Assembly: GCA_947631285.1 (NCBI GenBank)
Contig: CANRKS010000035.1
Location: 1 to 9,401 of the forward strand
Direction: 5' to 3'
DNA length: 9,401 nucleotides
Source: an uncultured Bacilli bacterium
GTDB lineage: Bacteria > Bacillota_I > Bacilli_A > RF39 > UBA660
Part shown: positions 1 to 7,176 of the stretch, one piece after another
Layout of the letters: each line of letters opens with the position of its first letter
Numbering within the stretch: position 1 is the first letter of the stretch
The notes under the pieces: model-generated
Database searches by the model: none
Seen by the model: only the letters and a program-made list of their open reading frames with translations
What the model was told of the DNA's origin: nothing
Position numbers and translations under genes: made by a program

Positions 1-1224
1 GGTTGCATCTTTAGGTAGTTCAATAACATCGCCCTTCGGAGTGAAAACATAGATAAGCTCTCCCAGTAAATCAGTTTTGACATTAGAGGCAAAAGAAGAA
101 TCAGATTCATCATTATTTGTTTCAATAATGTTTCTAAACATCTCTAGTTTTTGCTCCATTAAAGCTTGAACTTTTTTAGTGCCTTTTTCTTTATATGACC
201 AGTGAGATGCCATACCTTTTTCGGCAATTTCATCCATTTCATAAGTTCTGACTTGAACTTCATAAACTTCCCCATCAGAGCCAAATACAGAAGTATGTAA
301 GGATTGATACATATTGGCTTTAGGATTAGCTATATAATCTTTAAATCTTTTAGGAAGAGGCCGATATTTGGAATGAATTAAACCAATAACGGTATAACAA
401 TCAGTTTCTTTTTTGACAAAAATTCTTAAAGCTAAAATATCATAAATTTGATCCCAACGTTTACCATTATTAAGTTTATTATAAATACTATAGACACTTT
501 TAACTCGACCTTTAATTTCATGTTCAATCCCATTATCGGTTAGTAAATGGGAAAGACTCTCTTTCATTTCTTGTAAATTATCGTTAAGTTCCAATTTTGT
601 TTTATCAAGTCTTTCTAAAATATCTTTATAGACATCAGGTTTTAGATAACTTAAACATATATCTTCTAATTCACTTTTGATGGAATTAATTCCTAAACGA
701 TGAGCAATAGGTACTAAAACGCTCATGGTTTCATTAGCTTTCTCTTTTTGTTTTTCTTCCTTGACAGCCCAATTGGTACGCATATTGTGTAAACGATCAG
801 CTAATTTAATGTATAAAACCCGAGGGTCTTCCGCTAAACCAACTAAAACTTTTCGCAAATAAATAGCAGAAGATTCGGTTTCGTCCATTAATTCTAATTT
901 ATTAATTTTCGAAATACTATTAACAATGATTGCCACTTCACTACCAAATTCTTTTTCGATATCTTCTTTTGTCGCTTCATTACCATTATTTAAAACTTCA
1001 TGTAATAAAGCCCCCATAATTGTTACATCATCGGCATTTAAAGAAGCCAATATTTCGGCCACATGTAAAGGATGCGTAATAAAATCATCACCCGTTAATC
1101 TCTTTTTACCTTCATGTTCTTTTTTTGCATAAAGATAGGCTTTTTCTATTTTGACTAATGAACTTTCCGGAAAATAATTTAATTTTTCTTTTAAGTCATT
1201 AAAAGTTATTTCGGTATCTTTCAT
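1..1224 (-). CDS. rel: RelA/SpoT-family (p)ppGpp synthetase with degenerate hydrolase site (3' end outside window)
   Basis: This is the N-terminal 408 residues of a long RSH stringent-response protein (family members are about 730 residues); the rest of TGS and the C-terminal regulatory domains lie beyond the left edge. The order seen is HD hydrolase domain (about 25-170), synthetase domain (about 215-345) and start of TGS (about 385 on, YVFTPKGDVIELP). The synthetase looks active: GRVKSVYSIY (238-247), D262, RFKD (293-296), YQSLHT and E322 in EVQVRT. The hydrolase domain keeps R42, H51 (THP), H75 and D143 (LADRLHN), but the HD motif reads HEVLNN (75-80), so metal-binding Asp is Glu and the catalytic Glu-Asp pair is Asn-Asn. 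I infer a ppGpp-making enzyme with little or no hydrolase activity. The start is ATG at 1224 with AGGAG (in 1231-1236) six bases upstream. The comN stop directly abuts it (TAGATG), so the two genes are probably co-transcribed and translationally coupled. Confidence 0.95.
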   Translation of the reverse strand, partial: MKDTEITFNDLKEKLNYFPESSLVKIEKAYLYAKKEHEGKKRLTGDDFITHPLHVAEILASLNADDVTIMGALLHEVLNNGNEATKEDIEKEFGSEVAIIVNSISKINKLELMDETESSAIYLRKVLVGLAEDPRVLYIKLADRLHNMRTNWAVKEEKQKEKANETMSVLVPIAHRLGINSIKSELEDICLSYLKPDVYKDILERLDKTKLELNDNLQEMKESLSHLLTDNGIEHEIKGRVKSVYSIYNKLNNGKRWDQIYDILALRIFVKKETDCYTVIGLIHSKYRPLPKRFKDYIANPKANMYQSLHTSVFGSDGEVYEVQVRTYEMDEIAEKGMASHWSYKEKGTKKVQALMEQKLEMFRNIIETNNDESDSSFASNVKTDLLGELIYVFTPKGDVIELPKDAT

Positions 1225-1485
1225 CTATATCTCCTCGTATTTAATTGGTTTTTTCTTTAAATAAATTTCTAATTTTAAGGCATCAATATTTAAAATATCA
1301 TCAACTAGTTCATAGATTCTTAAATCTGTTCTTTTTACCCATTTATTCTTTAGACAATAGTTCCATATTTCTTTTTCACTTACTTCTAGTTTGGCTCTTT
1401 TTAATTCTTGCTTTTTAACATTTAAAGCTGGAAGCAAGCGGTTATATAAATCATTTAAAGAACTAAATTTTTCATCTAAAGCCAT
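1225..1485 (-). CDS. comN: ComN-like post-transcriptional regulator (Post_transc_reg family)
   Basis: This is an 86-residue soluble protein with no signal peptide or membrane segment. The central part (about 39-70, with EIWNYCLKNKW, then LRIYELVDDILNID) matches my memory of the ComN/YrzD family, whose Bacillus members have a similar W...KKW...R(L/I)xELVNDIL pattern and about 90-100 residues. In Bacillus subtilis, ComN acts on comE mRNA after transcription and promotes its accumulation at cell poles and septa, raising ComEA levels. A comEA-comEC locus lies about 6 kb away here, which fits that role. Bacillus also keeps comN near rel and beside spoVB, as seen here. The start ATG at 1485 has AGAAGG (1495-1500) nine bases upstream. 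The gene ends flush against rel and is probably the first gene of a comN-rel transcript. The assignment rests on remembered family pattern and context, without a search. Confidence 0.8.
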   Translation of the reverse strand: MALDEKFSSLNDLYNRLLPALNVKKQELKRAKLEVSEKEIWNYCLKNKWVKRTDLRIYELVDDILNIDALKLEIYLKKKPIKYEEI

Positions 1486-1511
1486 ATTTAAATGCCTTCT
1501 TTCATAATATT

Positions 1512-1540
1512 ATTATATACTATTTTATTTGGCTTTTAAA
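1512..1540 (-). promoter_or_regulatory. Candidate sigma-A-type promoter for comN-rel
   Basis: On the minus strand a perfect -10 hexamer TATAAT (1512-1517) lies 17 bases from TTTAAA (1535-1540), a four-of-six match to the -35 consensus. Transcription would start near 1505, about 20 bases before the comN ATG. The -35 element falls next to the ribosome binding site of the divergent flippase gene, so the two promoters must overlap in this 63-base spacer. AT richness makes chance matches common. Confidence 0.45.
1516..1521 (+). promoter_or_regulatory. Possible -10 element for the SpoVB-like flippase gene
   Basis: TATACT (five of six to the -10 consensus) sits 27 bases before the flippase start codon and overlaps the minus-strand -10 of comN. 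No good -35 is visible at 16-18 bases upstream. The assignment is weak, but a plus-strand promoter has to lie in this short divergent spacer or inside comN. Confidence 0.25.
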
Positions 1541-1548
1541 GGTGATTT

Positions 1549-2877
1549 ATGAAAAGTAAAAATATCTTTGTAAAATCCACTCTCATTTTAATTATGGGAG
1601 GAATTATTACCAAAATATTAGGTTTTATTATTAGAATAATCTATACAAGAATTGTTGGGGCGGAAGTGATTGGTCTTTATTCTCTTGTTATGCCCACCTA
1701 TTCTTTATTAATTACAATTGCTACTTTAGCTCTTCCCACGACTATTTCTAAATTGATCGCTGAAAATAAGCATAATAGTTTAAAAATAATTTCTACTTCC
1801 ACCATTTTAATTATGATTATCAATTTTATCGTCGTTTTATTTATGATTATATCGGCTAAATTTATTGCTATTCATATGCTTCATGAAGAAAGATGCTATT
1901 TGCTTATTATCGCAATGAGTTTAACTTTTCCTATTATTTCGATTTCCTCTATTGTTAAAGGATATTTCTATGGAAAACAAAATATGATTCCTAATGTTGT
2001 CTCTAATATAATTGAACAACTAGTAAGAGGATTATTAATCTATTTATTTGTGCCTTTCTTAATGGCTAAGAGTGAAATATTGGCTGCTGCTTCTCTTTTT
2101 ATTTTTTCTTTTATTGAAGAATTTACATCTATTATTGTTAATCTTTTCTTTTTACCTAAAAATATTAAAATTGAAAAACATAATCTTATACCCGATAAGT
2201 ATACTTTAAAAAACATTCTAAGTATTTCTCTTCCTACGGTATCATCACGTATTATTGGTAATATTGGTTATTTTTTTGAACCAATTATTTTAAAAAATTT
2301 ACTTTTATATTCTGGCTATAGTAATAATTACATTTTAGTTGAATATGGAGCCTACAATGCATATACCATTCCCATTTTAACTGTGCCCTCGTTTTTTATT
2401 ACCGCAATTTCATCAGCTTTAATTCCCGAAATTAGTCGGCACTATCTTAAAAATAATTATAAAGTGATGACTAAAAGATTAAAAGAAGCCCTTTTATTTT
2501 CTTTATCAATTGGTCTTATTTATTCTATCCTTTTAATTTTCTGTGATTCCTTTATTTTAACTAAGCTTTATAATACTACTTTAGGTTTAAATTATATAAA
2601 ACTATTAACACCTATTTTTCCTTTATTTTATATTGAAAATGTCTTAATGAGTTTTTTACAAGCTGTTAATAAGGCGGCAATTACGATGAAAATTACGATT
2701 GTTGGGGTTATAGTAAAACTTTTATCTTTAGCTCTTTTTTCTCTTAGCCACATTGGTATGTATTCTTTAGTTATATCAGAAATATTAAATATTGTTATCG
2801 TTGTCTTTTTAAATATTTATTTTGTTAGAGCATTTCTTAAAAATTATAAATACCATAATTTTTCTTTTTCTTTATAA
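1549..2877 (+). CDS. spoVB: SpoVB-like polysaccharide / lipid-linked oligosaccharide flippase (MOP superfamily)
   Basis: This is a 442-residue polytopic membrane protein with about 12 predicted membrane segments (for example 11-31, 41-63, 84-104, 116-136, 157-173, 180-200, 223-245, 275-295, 318-333, 350-371, 383-402, 405-428). Family signatures are the N-terminal KSTLILIMGGIITKILGF, then VGAEVIGLYSL (36-46), YGKQNMIPNVVSNIIEQLVR (141-160), and VPSFFITAISSALIPEISR (279-297). These resemble Bacillus SpoVB and related MurJ/MATE-like flippases that move lipid-linked wall precursors across the membrane; the substrate here is unknown. It is shorter than Bacillus SpoVB (about 518 residues), and a pair of C-terminal helices may be missing. 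The family also occurs in non-sporulating Firmicutes, so it does not prove sporulation. The start has AAAGG (1538-1542) six bases upstream. It is divergent from comN and its 3' end overlaps mnmA on the other strand. Confidence 0.88.
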   Translation: MKSKNIFVKSTLILIMGGIITKILGFIIRIIYTRIVGAEVIGLYSLVMPTYSLLITIATLALPTTISKLIAENKHNSLKIISTSTILIMIINFIVVLFMIISAKFIAIHMLHEERCYLLIIAMSLTFPIISISSIVKGYFYGKQNMIPNVVSNIIEQLVRGLLIYLFVPFLMAKSEILAAASLFIFSFIEEFTSIIVNLFFLPKNIKIEKHNLIPDKYTLKNILSISLPTVSSRIIGNIGYFFEPIILKNLLLYSGYSNNYILVEYGAYNAYTIPILTVPSFFITAISSALIPEISRHYLKNNYKVMTKRLKEALLFSLSIGLIYSILLIFCDSFILTKLYNTTLGLNYIKLLTPIFPLFYIENVLMSFLQAVNKAAITMKITIVGVIVKLLSLALFSLSHIGMYSLVISEILNIVIVVFLNIYFVRAFLKNYKYHNFSFSL

Positions 2878-3938
2878 ACAGTATCAATAAAGCCACAGCC
2901 TAGACACTCTTCTCCTAGATACAAGACACAGGCTTGACCAGGAGTTACACTTTTGGCTCTAGTGGGATATTTTACTAATATTTCATTATTTTCTAAATAC
3001 TCTAATTGAACGGGAATATCTTCTCCCCGATAACGAAATTTAGCTGTACAAAAAGTAGGATGAAGAGAACTAATAAAATTGACATTAGAAATTTTACAAG
3101 CATCGCTATATAAATATTCTTCATCACCAATGGTAACATATAAAATATTTTCCTTGACATTTTTACCACAGACAAAATGTCTTTCTGTATGTCCTGACAA
3201 GCCGACATTTTTTCTTTGACCTATAGTATAATTCATCAGACCATGATGAATACCAATTTGCCTTTTCGTTTTAACATCAATAATTGGTCCTTTATTTTCT
3301 TTTAAATAGTTATGAATAAATTCTTGAAAATTTCTTTCACCAATGAAACATATACCCGTCGAATCTTTTTTAGAGGCCACCCATAGATTGTTTTCTTCCG
3401 CTATTTTCCGAACCTCTTCTTTTTTATAATTACCAATAGGAAATAAAACATCTTTTAAACCGTCAATTGGAACATCCGCTAAGAAGTATGTTTGATCTTT
3501 ATTTAAATCAACGGCTCGAAGTAACTTGCCATTTTCAATTCGGGCATAATGACCCGTGGCGATATATTTAGCTCCTAATTTTTGGGCCTCTTTTTTAAAT
3601 AAATCAAATTTAATATATTTATTACATAGCATATCGGGATTAGGAGTTCTTCCTTTATCTAATTCATCTAAAAAATATTTAAATACATAATCCCAATATT
3701 CTTTGATAAAATCTACACGATGAAGAGGAATATTTAGTTCTTCACAAACCTTTTTAGCATCATTATAATCTCTTTCTTGAGGGCAAATAATATCATCATT
3801 ATGAAAATCTTCGCCATTAATCGTACTATCCCAGTTACGCATAAAAAGAGCTACAACGTTATAACCTTGCTTTTTTAACAAGTAAGCCGCAACGGCACTA
3901 TCTACGCCCCCTGACATTCCAACAACGACTGTTTCCAT
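2844..3938 (-). CDS. mnmA: tRNA-specific 2-thiouridylase MnmA
   Basis: This 364-residue cytoplasmic enzyme places sulfur on C2 of the wobble uridine U34 in tRNAs for Lys, Glu and Gln, using ATP and persulfide sulfur. The family's usual length is about 360-375, so it is complete. It has the PP-loop SGGVDS (9-14), the TPNPDMLCNKYIKFD segment with the catalytic Cys105, KDQTYFL (147-153), and GICFIGERNF with the second catalytic Cys197. The C-terminal beta-barrel holds TPGQACVLY (332-340), the usual family motif. The start has GAGGTG (3946-3951) seven bases upstream. It follows holA by only 34 bases on the same strand with no terminator between them, so the two are likely co-transcribed. The last 34 bases overlap the 3' end of the convergent flippase gene, and no intrinsic terminator is seen for either. 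Confidence 0.97.
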   Translation of the reverse strand: METVVVGMSGGVDSAVAAYLLKKQGYNVVALFMRNWDSTINGEDFHNDDIICPQERDYNDAKKVCEELNIPLHRVDFIKEYWDYVFKYFLDELDKGRTPNPDMLCNKYIKFDLFKKEAQKLGAKYIATGHYARIENGKLLRAVDLNKDQTYFLADVPIDGLKDVLFPIGNYKKEEVRKIAEENNLWVASKKDSTGICFIGERNFQEFIHNYLKENKGPIIDVKTKRQIGIHHGLMNYTIGQRKNVGLSGHTERHFVCGKNVKENILYVTIGDEEYLYSDACKISNVNFISSLHPTFCTAKFRYRGEDIPVQLEYLENNEILVKYPTRAKSVTPGQACVLYLGEECLGCGFIDTVYKEKEKLWYL

Positions 3939-3972
3939 CTTATTTCACCTCGAAAACCCTATTTTAACATAA

Positions 3973-4929
3973 TTAGCTACATAAATCTATAATATACGTA
4001 ATTAGTATTACATCTCGATTGATGATGCCACTTTTATACTTATAATCTAAATCACTTAATTTAACAATTTCTTCTTTTATTTCTTCTTTATTATATATTC
4101 GCAGATTATTTCTAACTTTTTGATATTGCCAATCCGCTAATTTTAAAGTTTTTAAAGTATCTTGATAACTAGTTTGTTTTTTTTCTAAAATTAAAGCTGA
4201 AAGCATTAAACGAAATTCTCGATATAACAATGAAATAATAACGCTTGGCTCCACTTTTAAAATTTTAGATTCATTCAAACATATTAAAGCATTGGTCAAA
4301 TCTTTAGAAATAATGAAATCAACTAATTTAAAATTATTTTCATCAATAGTTTTAGACGTTAAATGTTTAACATCATCATATAAGATTGTCGTGGGTTTAT
4401 TATAATAAAGCATAATTTTTTTAATTTCGTTAATTGCTAAATCAAAATTACCATTTGCTTTATTAATAATTTCCCATAAACTTTTATCATCAATTTGATA
4501 ATTTGCCTTTATTACATATTTATGAAGTTCATTTTTTATTTCTGTCTTCGTAAGACTAGGAAATGCAAATAAATGATTATTCTCTTTTAAAATACTTACT
4601 ATTTTCTTTTTATTATCTACACTACCACTTACTACAAAAATAAGAGTTGTATGGGGATTTTCTCTTTCCCAATATTTTAACAGTTTTTCGCTTTCTTCTT
4701 TAGCTTTTAAAGAAGTATCTTTACTATTTGGGCTAAAAAACTTCGCATTCTTAACAATAATACATTTTTGCTCGTCAAACATAGCCATATAACTAGCTTC
4801 TTCTAATACTTCATCTAATGTATTCTCTTGTAAATTAAAAGAAATAACGTTATTAATGCCCGCCTTTAATTCATTTAATTTTTCATCTCGAAAATAAATT
4901 GTATCACTTGCAATTAAATATGTATTCAT
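3973..4929 (-). CDS. holA: DNA polymerase III delta subunit
   Basis: This is a 318-residue delta subunit of the clamp loader, which opens the beta sliding clamp and loads it on primed DNA. Family members are about 330-345 residues, so this is slightly short but looks whole. It starts with the expected YLIASDTIYFRDEKLNEL. The AAA+-like region carries the FDEQKCIIVKNAKFF strand (51-65) and LIFVVSGSVD (96-105). The C-terminal collar domain shows NNFKLVDFIISKD (198-210), then EPSVIISLLYREFRLML (227-243), and ends with LDYKYKSGIINRDVIL. As expected for delta, no Walker A motif is seen. In Firmicutes holA usually follows comEC directly. Here it has the same order and strand but a 207-base spacer. 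The ATG at 4929 has no good Shine-Dalgarno (only GAG 11 bases upstream), but no alternative in-frame start exists before an upstream stop. Confidence 0.93.
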   Translation of the reverse strand: MNTYLIASDTIYFRDEKLNELKAGINNVISFNLQENTLDEVLEEASYMAMFDEQKCIIVKNAKFFSPNSKDTSLKAKEESEKLLKYWERENPHTTLIFVVSGSVDNKKKIVSILKENNHLFAFPSLTKTEIKNELHKYVIKANYQIDDKSLWEIINKANGNFDLAINEIKKIMLYYNKPTTILYDDVKHLTSKTIDENNFKLVDFIISKDLTNALICLNESKILKVEPSVIISLLYREFRLMLSALILEKKQTSYQDTLKTLKLADWQYQKVRNNLRIYNKEEIKEEIVKLSDLDYKYKSGIINRDVILITYIIDLCS

Positions 4930-4965
4930 ATAATTATTATCTCATTAATAAAAAAAATAGTAAAT

Positions 4966-4993
4966 ATAATAAAGTAAATTTTCATCTTACCAA
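4966..4993 (-). promoter_or_regulatory. Candidate promoter for holA-mnmA
   Basis: The minus strand carries TTGGTA (4988-4993, four of six to the -35 consensus), a 16-base spacer, and TATTAT (4966-4971, five of six to the -10 consensus), about 37 bases before the holA start. This would give holA-mnmA its own promoter independent of comEC. The match is moderate and the region is AT-rich. Confidence 0.35.
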
Positions 4994-5029
4994 TTGGATC
5001 ATTTTTATCTGAAAGTTACCATAAGAAAA

Positions 5030-5043
5030 TGAGCGTACGCTCA
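5030..5043. repeat. Perfect 14-bp palindrome between comEC and holA (possible terminator or operator)
   Basis: TGAGCGTACGCTCA is a perfect palindrome and unusually GC-rich for this spacer. Read on the minus strand, downstream of comEC, it can fold as a TGAGC/GCTCA stem with a GTAC loop. An A-U and a G-U pair can extend it, and TTTTCTTAT follows, so it could be a short intrinsic terminator about 94 bases past the comEC stop. Alternatively, a TGAGCG-n-CGCTCA palindrome is the kind of site bound by dimeric TetR-type repressors. The palindrome is certain; its function is not. Confidence 0.6.
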
Positions 5044-5056
5044 CTATTCTATTTAA

Positions 5057-5070
5057 ACATTATATAATGT
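5057..5070. repeat. Second perfect 14-bp AT-rich palindrome with TATAAT on both strands
   Basis: ACATTATATAATGT is perfectly self-complementary and contains TATAAT on the plus strand (5063-5068) and on the minus strand (5059-5064). Its centre lies 27 bp from that of the GC-rich palindrome at 5030-5043. No good -35 is seen 16-18 bases from either TATAAT. It may be an operator, a promoter element or chance in AT-rich DNA. The rest of the 207-base holA-comEC spacer (4930-5136) holds no gene or RNA that I can recognise. Confidence 0.35.
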
Positions 5071-5136
5071 ATTATATTTTATGGCGCTTAACGTTTCTTT
5101 GTATAGTTATTTTTTTCTATCTTTTTGTTTAATTAT

Positions 5137-7176
5137 TTAAGGATCATATGTTTTAATTACATAACTATTGGGTTTTATCTTTATTTGAATAGTTCCGTTT
5201 TCATCAGTTCTATATACTTGATAATCTTTAAGAATATCTAATACCCTTTCCTTAGGATGACCATAACGATTATTTCGCCCCACAGAAATAATTGAAATAA
5301 GAGGATTTACTTTTTTAATAAAATTAGGACTAGTTGAGGTATCACTTCCATGATGGCCTATTTTTAAAAAGTCAGCGGTTAAATTGTAATCTTTGATTAA
5401 TTTTTCTTCCACTTCTTTTGGGGCATCTCCCATAAATAAAAATTGATAATTATAAATGGTTAGATAAGTAATAATACTACTATCGTTTTCATTATTACTT
5501 AAATAATCATTAATATTCTGATAATCAAAATAATTACTGACATAGTTATTAACCACATTTCCCTTTTTAATGATTTCATTCTCTAATTCATTATAACTAT
5601 TGTTATTTAAAATAATATTATCAATTTGATAATTTGCAAGATAATTTAATGCCTCTTTAGCATGATCTAAATCACCATGGGAAATAATTAATAAATTAAT
5701 TTTTCCAATTCCTAAGCTTTTTAAAAGGGCAATGACATTATTCGAAACGTGATAATTATTATAAGTACCTCCGGTATCAATCATTACAACTTCTCTTTTA
5801 AAAGGGCTTATTAAAAGAGTGCTATCGCCTTGAGAAACATCTAAGTAATAGACATAATAATTGCTATCTAATTTATAAACCAAGATATTTATTAATATAA
5901 TAATTGGCAATACTATTTCTAATTTATAGTGTTTTTTTAGAAAAATAAGAAAGCCAATTAAATAGTAAATAATTATTAAAATTAAAGCCATTTTAGGAAC
6001 AATTATAGATAAACGATAAAGATAAAATAATTTGTTTAATCCCTCCAAAATTTTTAAACTTAATATTAATGGTCCTTTTAAATAAGGGATTAAAAAATAA
6101 CTCATACATAATGGAAAAATAATTAAGGAAACTAAAGGGACAAAAATGATATTCAAAATTATGCTTAAAATATTTATTTCATAATTTAAATTTATCGTCA
6201 TAGGTAAACTTGCCAAAAAAGCAATTAAACTTATTTTATAAATTTTCAAAAAATAATTACCAGTTATTTTATTTTGAAATAACTGAAGACTAAAAGCGAT
6301 TAAAAATGAATACTGAAAGGAAACGTCATATATTAAAAAAGGATTAGCGAAAAGGAGAATGGCTAAAGTAAGAAAAAGAATTTTAATATTATTAAGGTTT
6401 ATATTATAATGCTTAAAAGTATTTTCAAGAATATAAAAGGTGGTAACTCTTAAAACCGAAGCACTAAAATTAACTAAAAACGAATAAAATAAAAGAAAAG
6501 CGGAAATAAAAATCTTTTTATGATGAAACTTAGATAATAATTTATTTAAAACTAAAATAAATAAGCTAATATGCATTCCGGAAATAGCAAATAAATGAGA
6601 AATACCATTAACTTTATAAATATTCTTTAAATCATCATTTAATTGAGATTTATCTCCTAGAATGAATAAATTTAAATAAGTATTTAAAAGCTCATTATCA
6701 TTGGATAAATAAATGATCCTTTTATTAACCGCAGTTTTAATTTTATAAAAGATATTGGCATCTTTTATAACCTCGATTTTATTTACTTCATAATTTAAAT
6801 AAATTTTCTTTTGATAAAGGTATTTTTTATAATTAAAAGTATTAGGAATAGTATTATTATAAACGCTTAACTCACTTCCCCATACTTTAACTTTCTTTCC
6901 TAAATAGTCATAAATATTAGGAATATCTTCATAGTAAAGACACCTAATTTTTTCTTTTCCCTTCAAGATAAATTCTATTTTATCATCATCTTTTTCTATT
7001 TTTGTTATAGTTCCTTCAATTATTTGAGGATTTTTGTATTGAGAAGAATACGTAACTATAACGGTTAAAAAAATGATATAAAAAAGCAGAAAGATGGTTA
7101 AAAAGATATAAAACCAGTTAGACTTTAATGTGATTTTTAATTTTTGCAAATAAGGCTTCACCAATACCCTTAACAT
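5137..7176 (-). CDS. comEC: ComEC/Rec2-family DNA-uptake channel protein
   Basis: This is a 679-residue membrane protein that, in competent bacteria, carries one strand of transforming DNA across the cytoplasmic membrane. In order it has two N-terminal hydrophobic stretches (about 22-42), an OB-like extracytoplasmic region (DUF4131, about 50-138), the polytopic competence domain (about 190-435) with GISHLFAISGMHISL (191-205), FSASVLR (237-243) and NPFLIYDVSFQYSFL (278-292), and a C-terminal metallo-beta-lactamase-like domain (about 440-675). That last domain shows DVSQGDS (446-452; the family more often has DVGQGD), MIDTGG, SHGDLDH (499-505), GD (583-584), GHHGSDTS (607-614) and NRYGHP (636-641). 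Start choice is uncertain. The ATG at 7176 has only a weak upstream site and overlaps comEA by 59 bases. A GTG at 7161 (674 residues) has AAGGG five bases upstream and is a good alternative. It is the second gene of a comEA-comEC unit. Confidence 0.95.
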   Translation of the reverse strand: MLRVLVKPYLQKLKITLKSNWFYIFLTIFLLFYIIFLTVIVTYSSQYKNPQIIEGTITKIEKDDDKIEFILKGKEKIRCLYYEDIPNIYDYLGKKVKVWGSELSVYNNTIPNTFNYKKYLYQKKIYLNYEVNKIEVIKDANIFYKIKTAVNKRIIYLSNDNELLNTYLNLFILGDKSQLNDDLKNIYKVNGISHLFAISGMHISLFILVLNKLLSKFHHKKIFISAFLLFYSFLVNFSASVLRVTTFYILENTFKHYNINLNNIKILFLTLAILLFANPFLIYDVSFQYSFLIAFSLQLFQNKITGNYFLKIYKISLIAFLASLPMTINLNYEINILSIILNIIFVPLVSLIIFPLCMSYFLIPYLKGPLILSLKILEGLNKLFYLYRLSIIVPKMALILIIIYYLIGFLIFLKKHYKLEIVLPIIILINILVYKLDSNYYVYYLDVSQGDSTLLISPFKREVVMIDTGGTYNNYHVSNNVIALLKSLGIGKINLLIISHGDLDHAKEALNYLANYQIDNIILNNNSYNELENEIIKKGNVVNNYVSNYFDYQNINDYLSNNENDSSIITYLTIYNYQFLFMGDAPKEVEEKLIKDYNLTADFLKIGHHGSDTSTSPNFIKKVNPLISIISVGRNNRYGHPKERVLDILKDYQVYRTDENGTIQIKIKPNSYVIKTYDP

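Noticed and set aside
926..1132. Plus-strand 68-codon open frame
   Set aside because: It lies antisense inside the well-supported hydrolase domain of rel, has no family resemblance and no convincing ribosome site.
1549..2877. SpoVB-like gene as evidence that the organism sporulates
   Set aside because: SpoVB-type flippases are common in non-sporulating Firmicutes, and no other sporulation gene is in the window.
3002..3208. Minus-strand 68-codon open frame in another frame of mnmA
   Set aside because: It is nested in the conserved C-terminal half of mnmA and shows no recognisable protein features.
4930..5136. A small RNA, tRNA, rpsT or decayed gene in the holA-comEC spacer
   Set aside because: I found no cloverleaf, no ribosomal protein S20 frame and no recognisable protein remnant; only the palindromes and a candidate promoter.
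5081..5140. 19-codon plus-strand frame for a hydrophobic peptide (MALNVSLYSYFFLSFCLII) downstream of a TATAAT
   Set aside because: There is no Shine-Dalgarno, hydrophobic short frames are common in AT-rich DNA, and its end overlaps the comEC stop. Not enough to call a gene.
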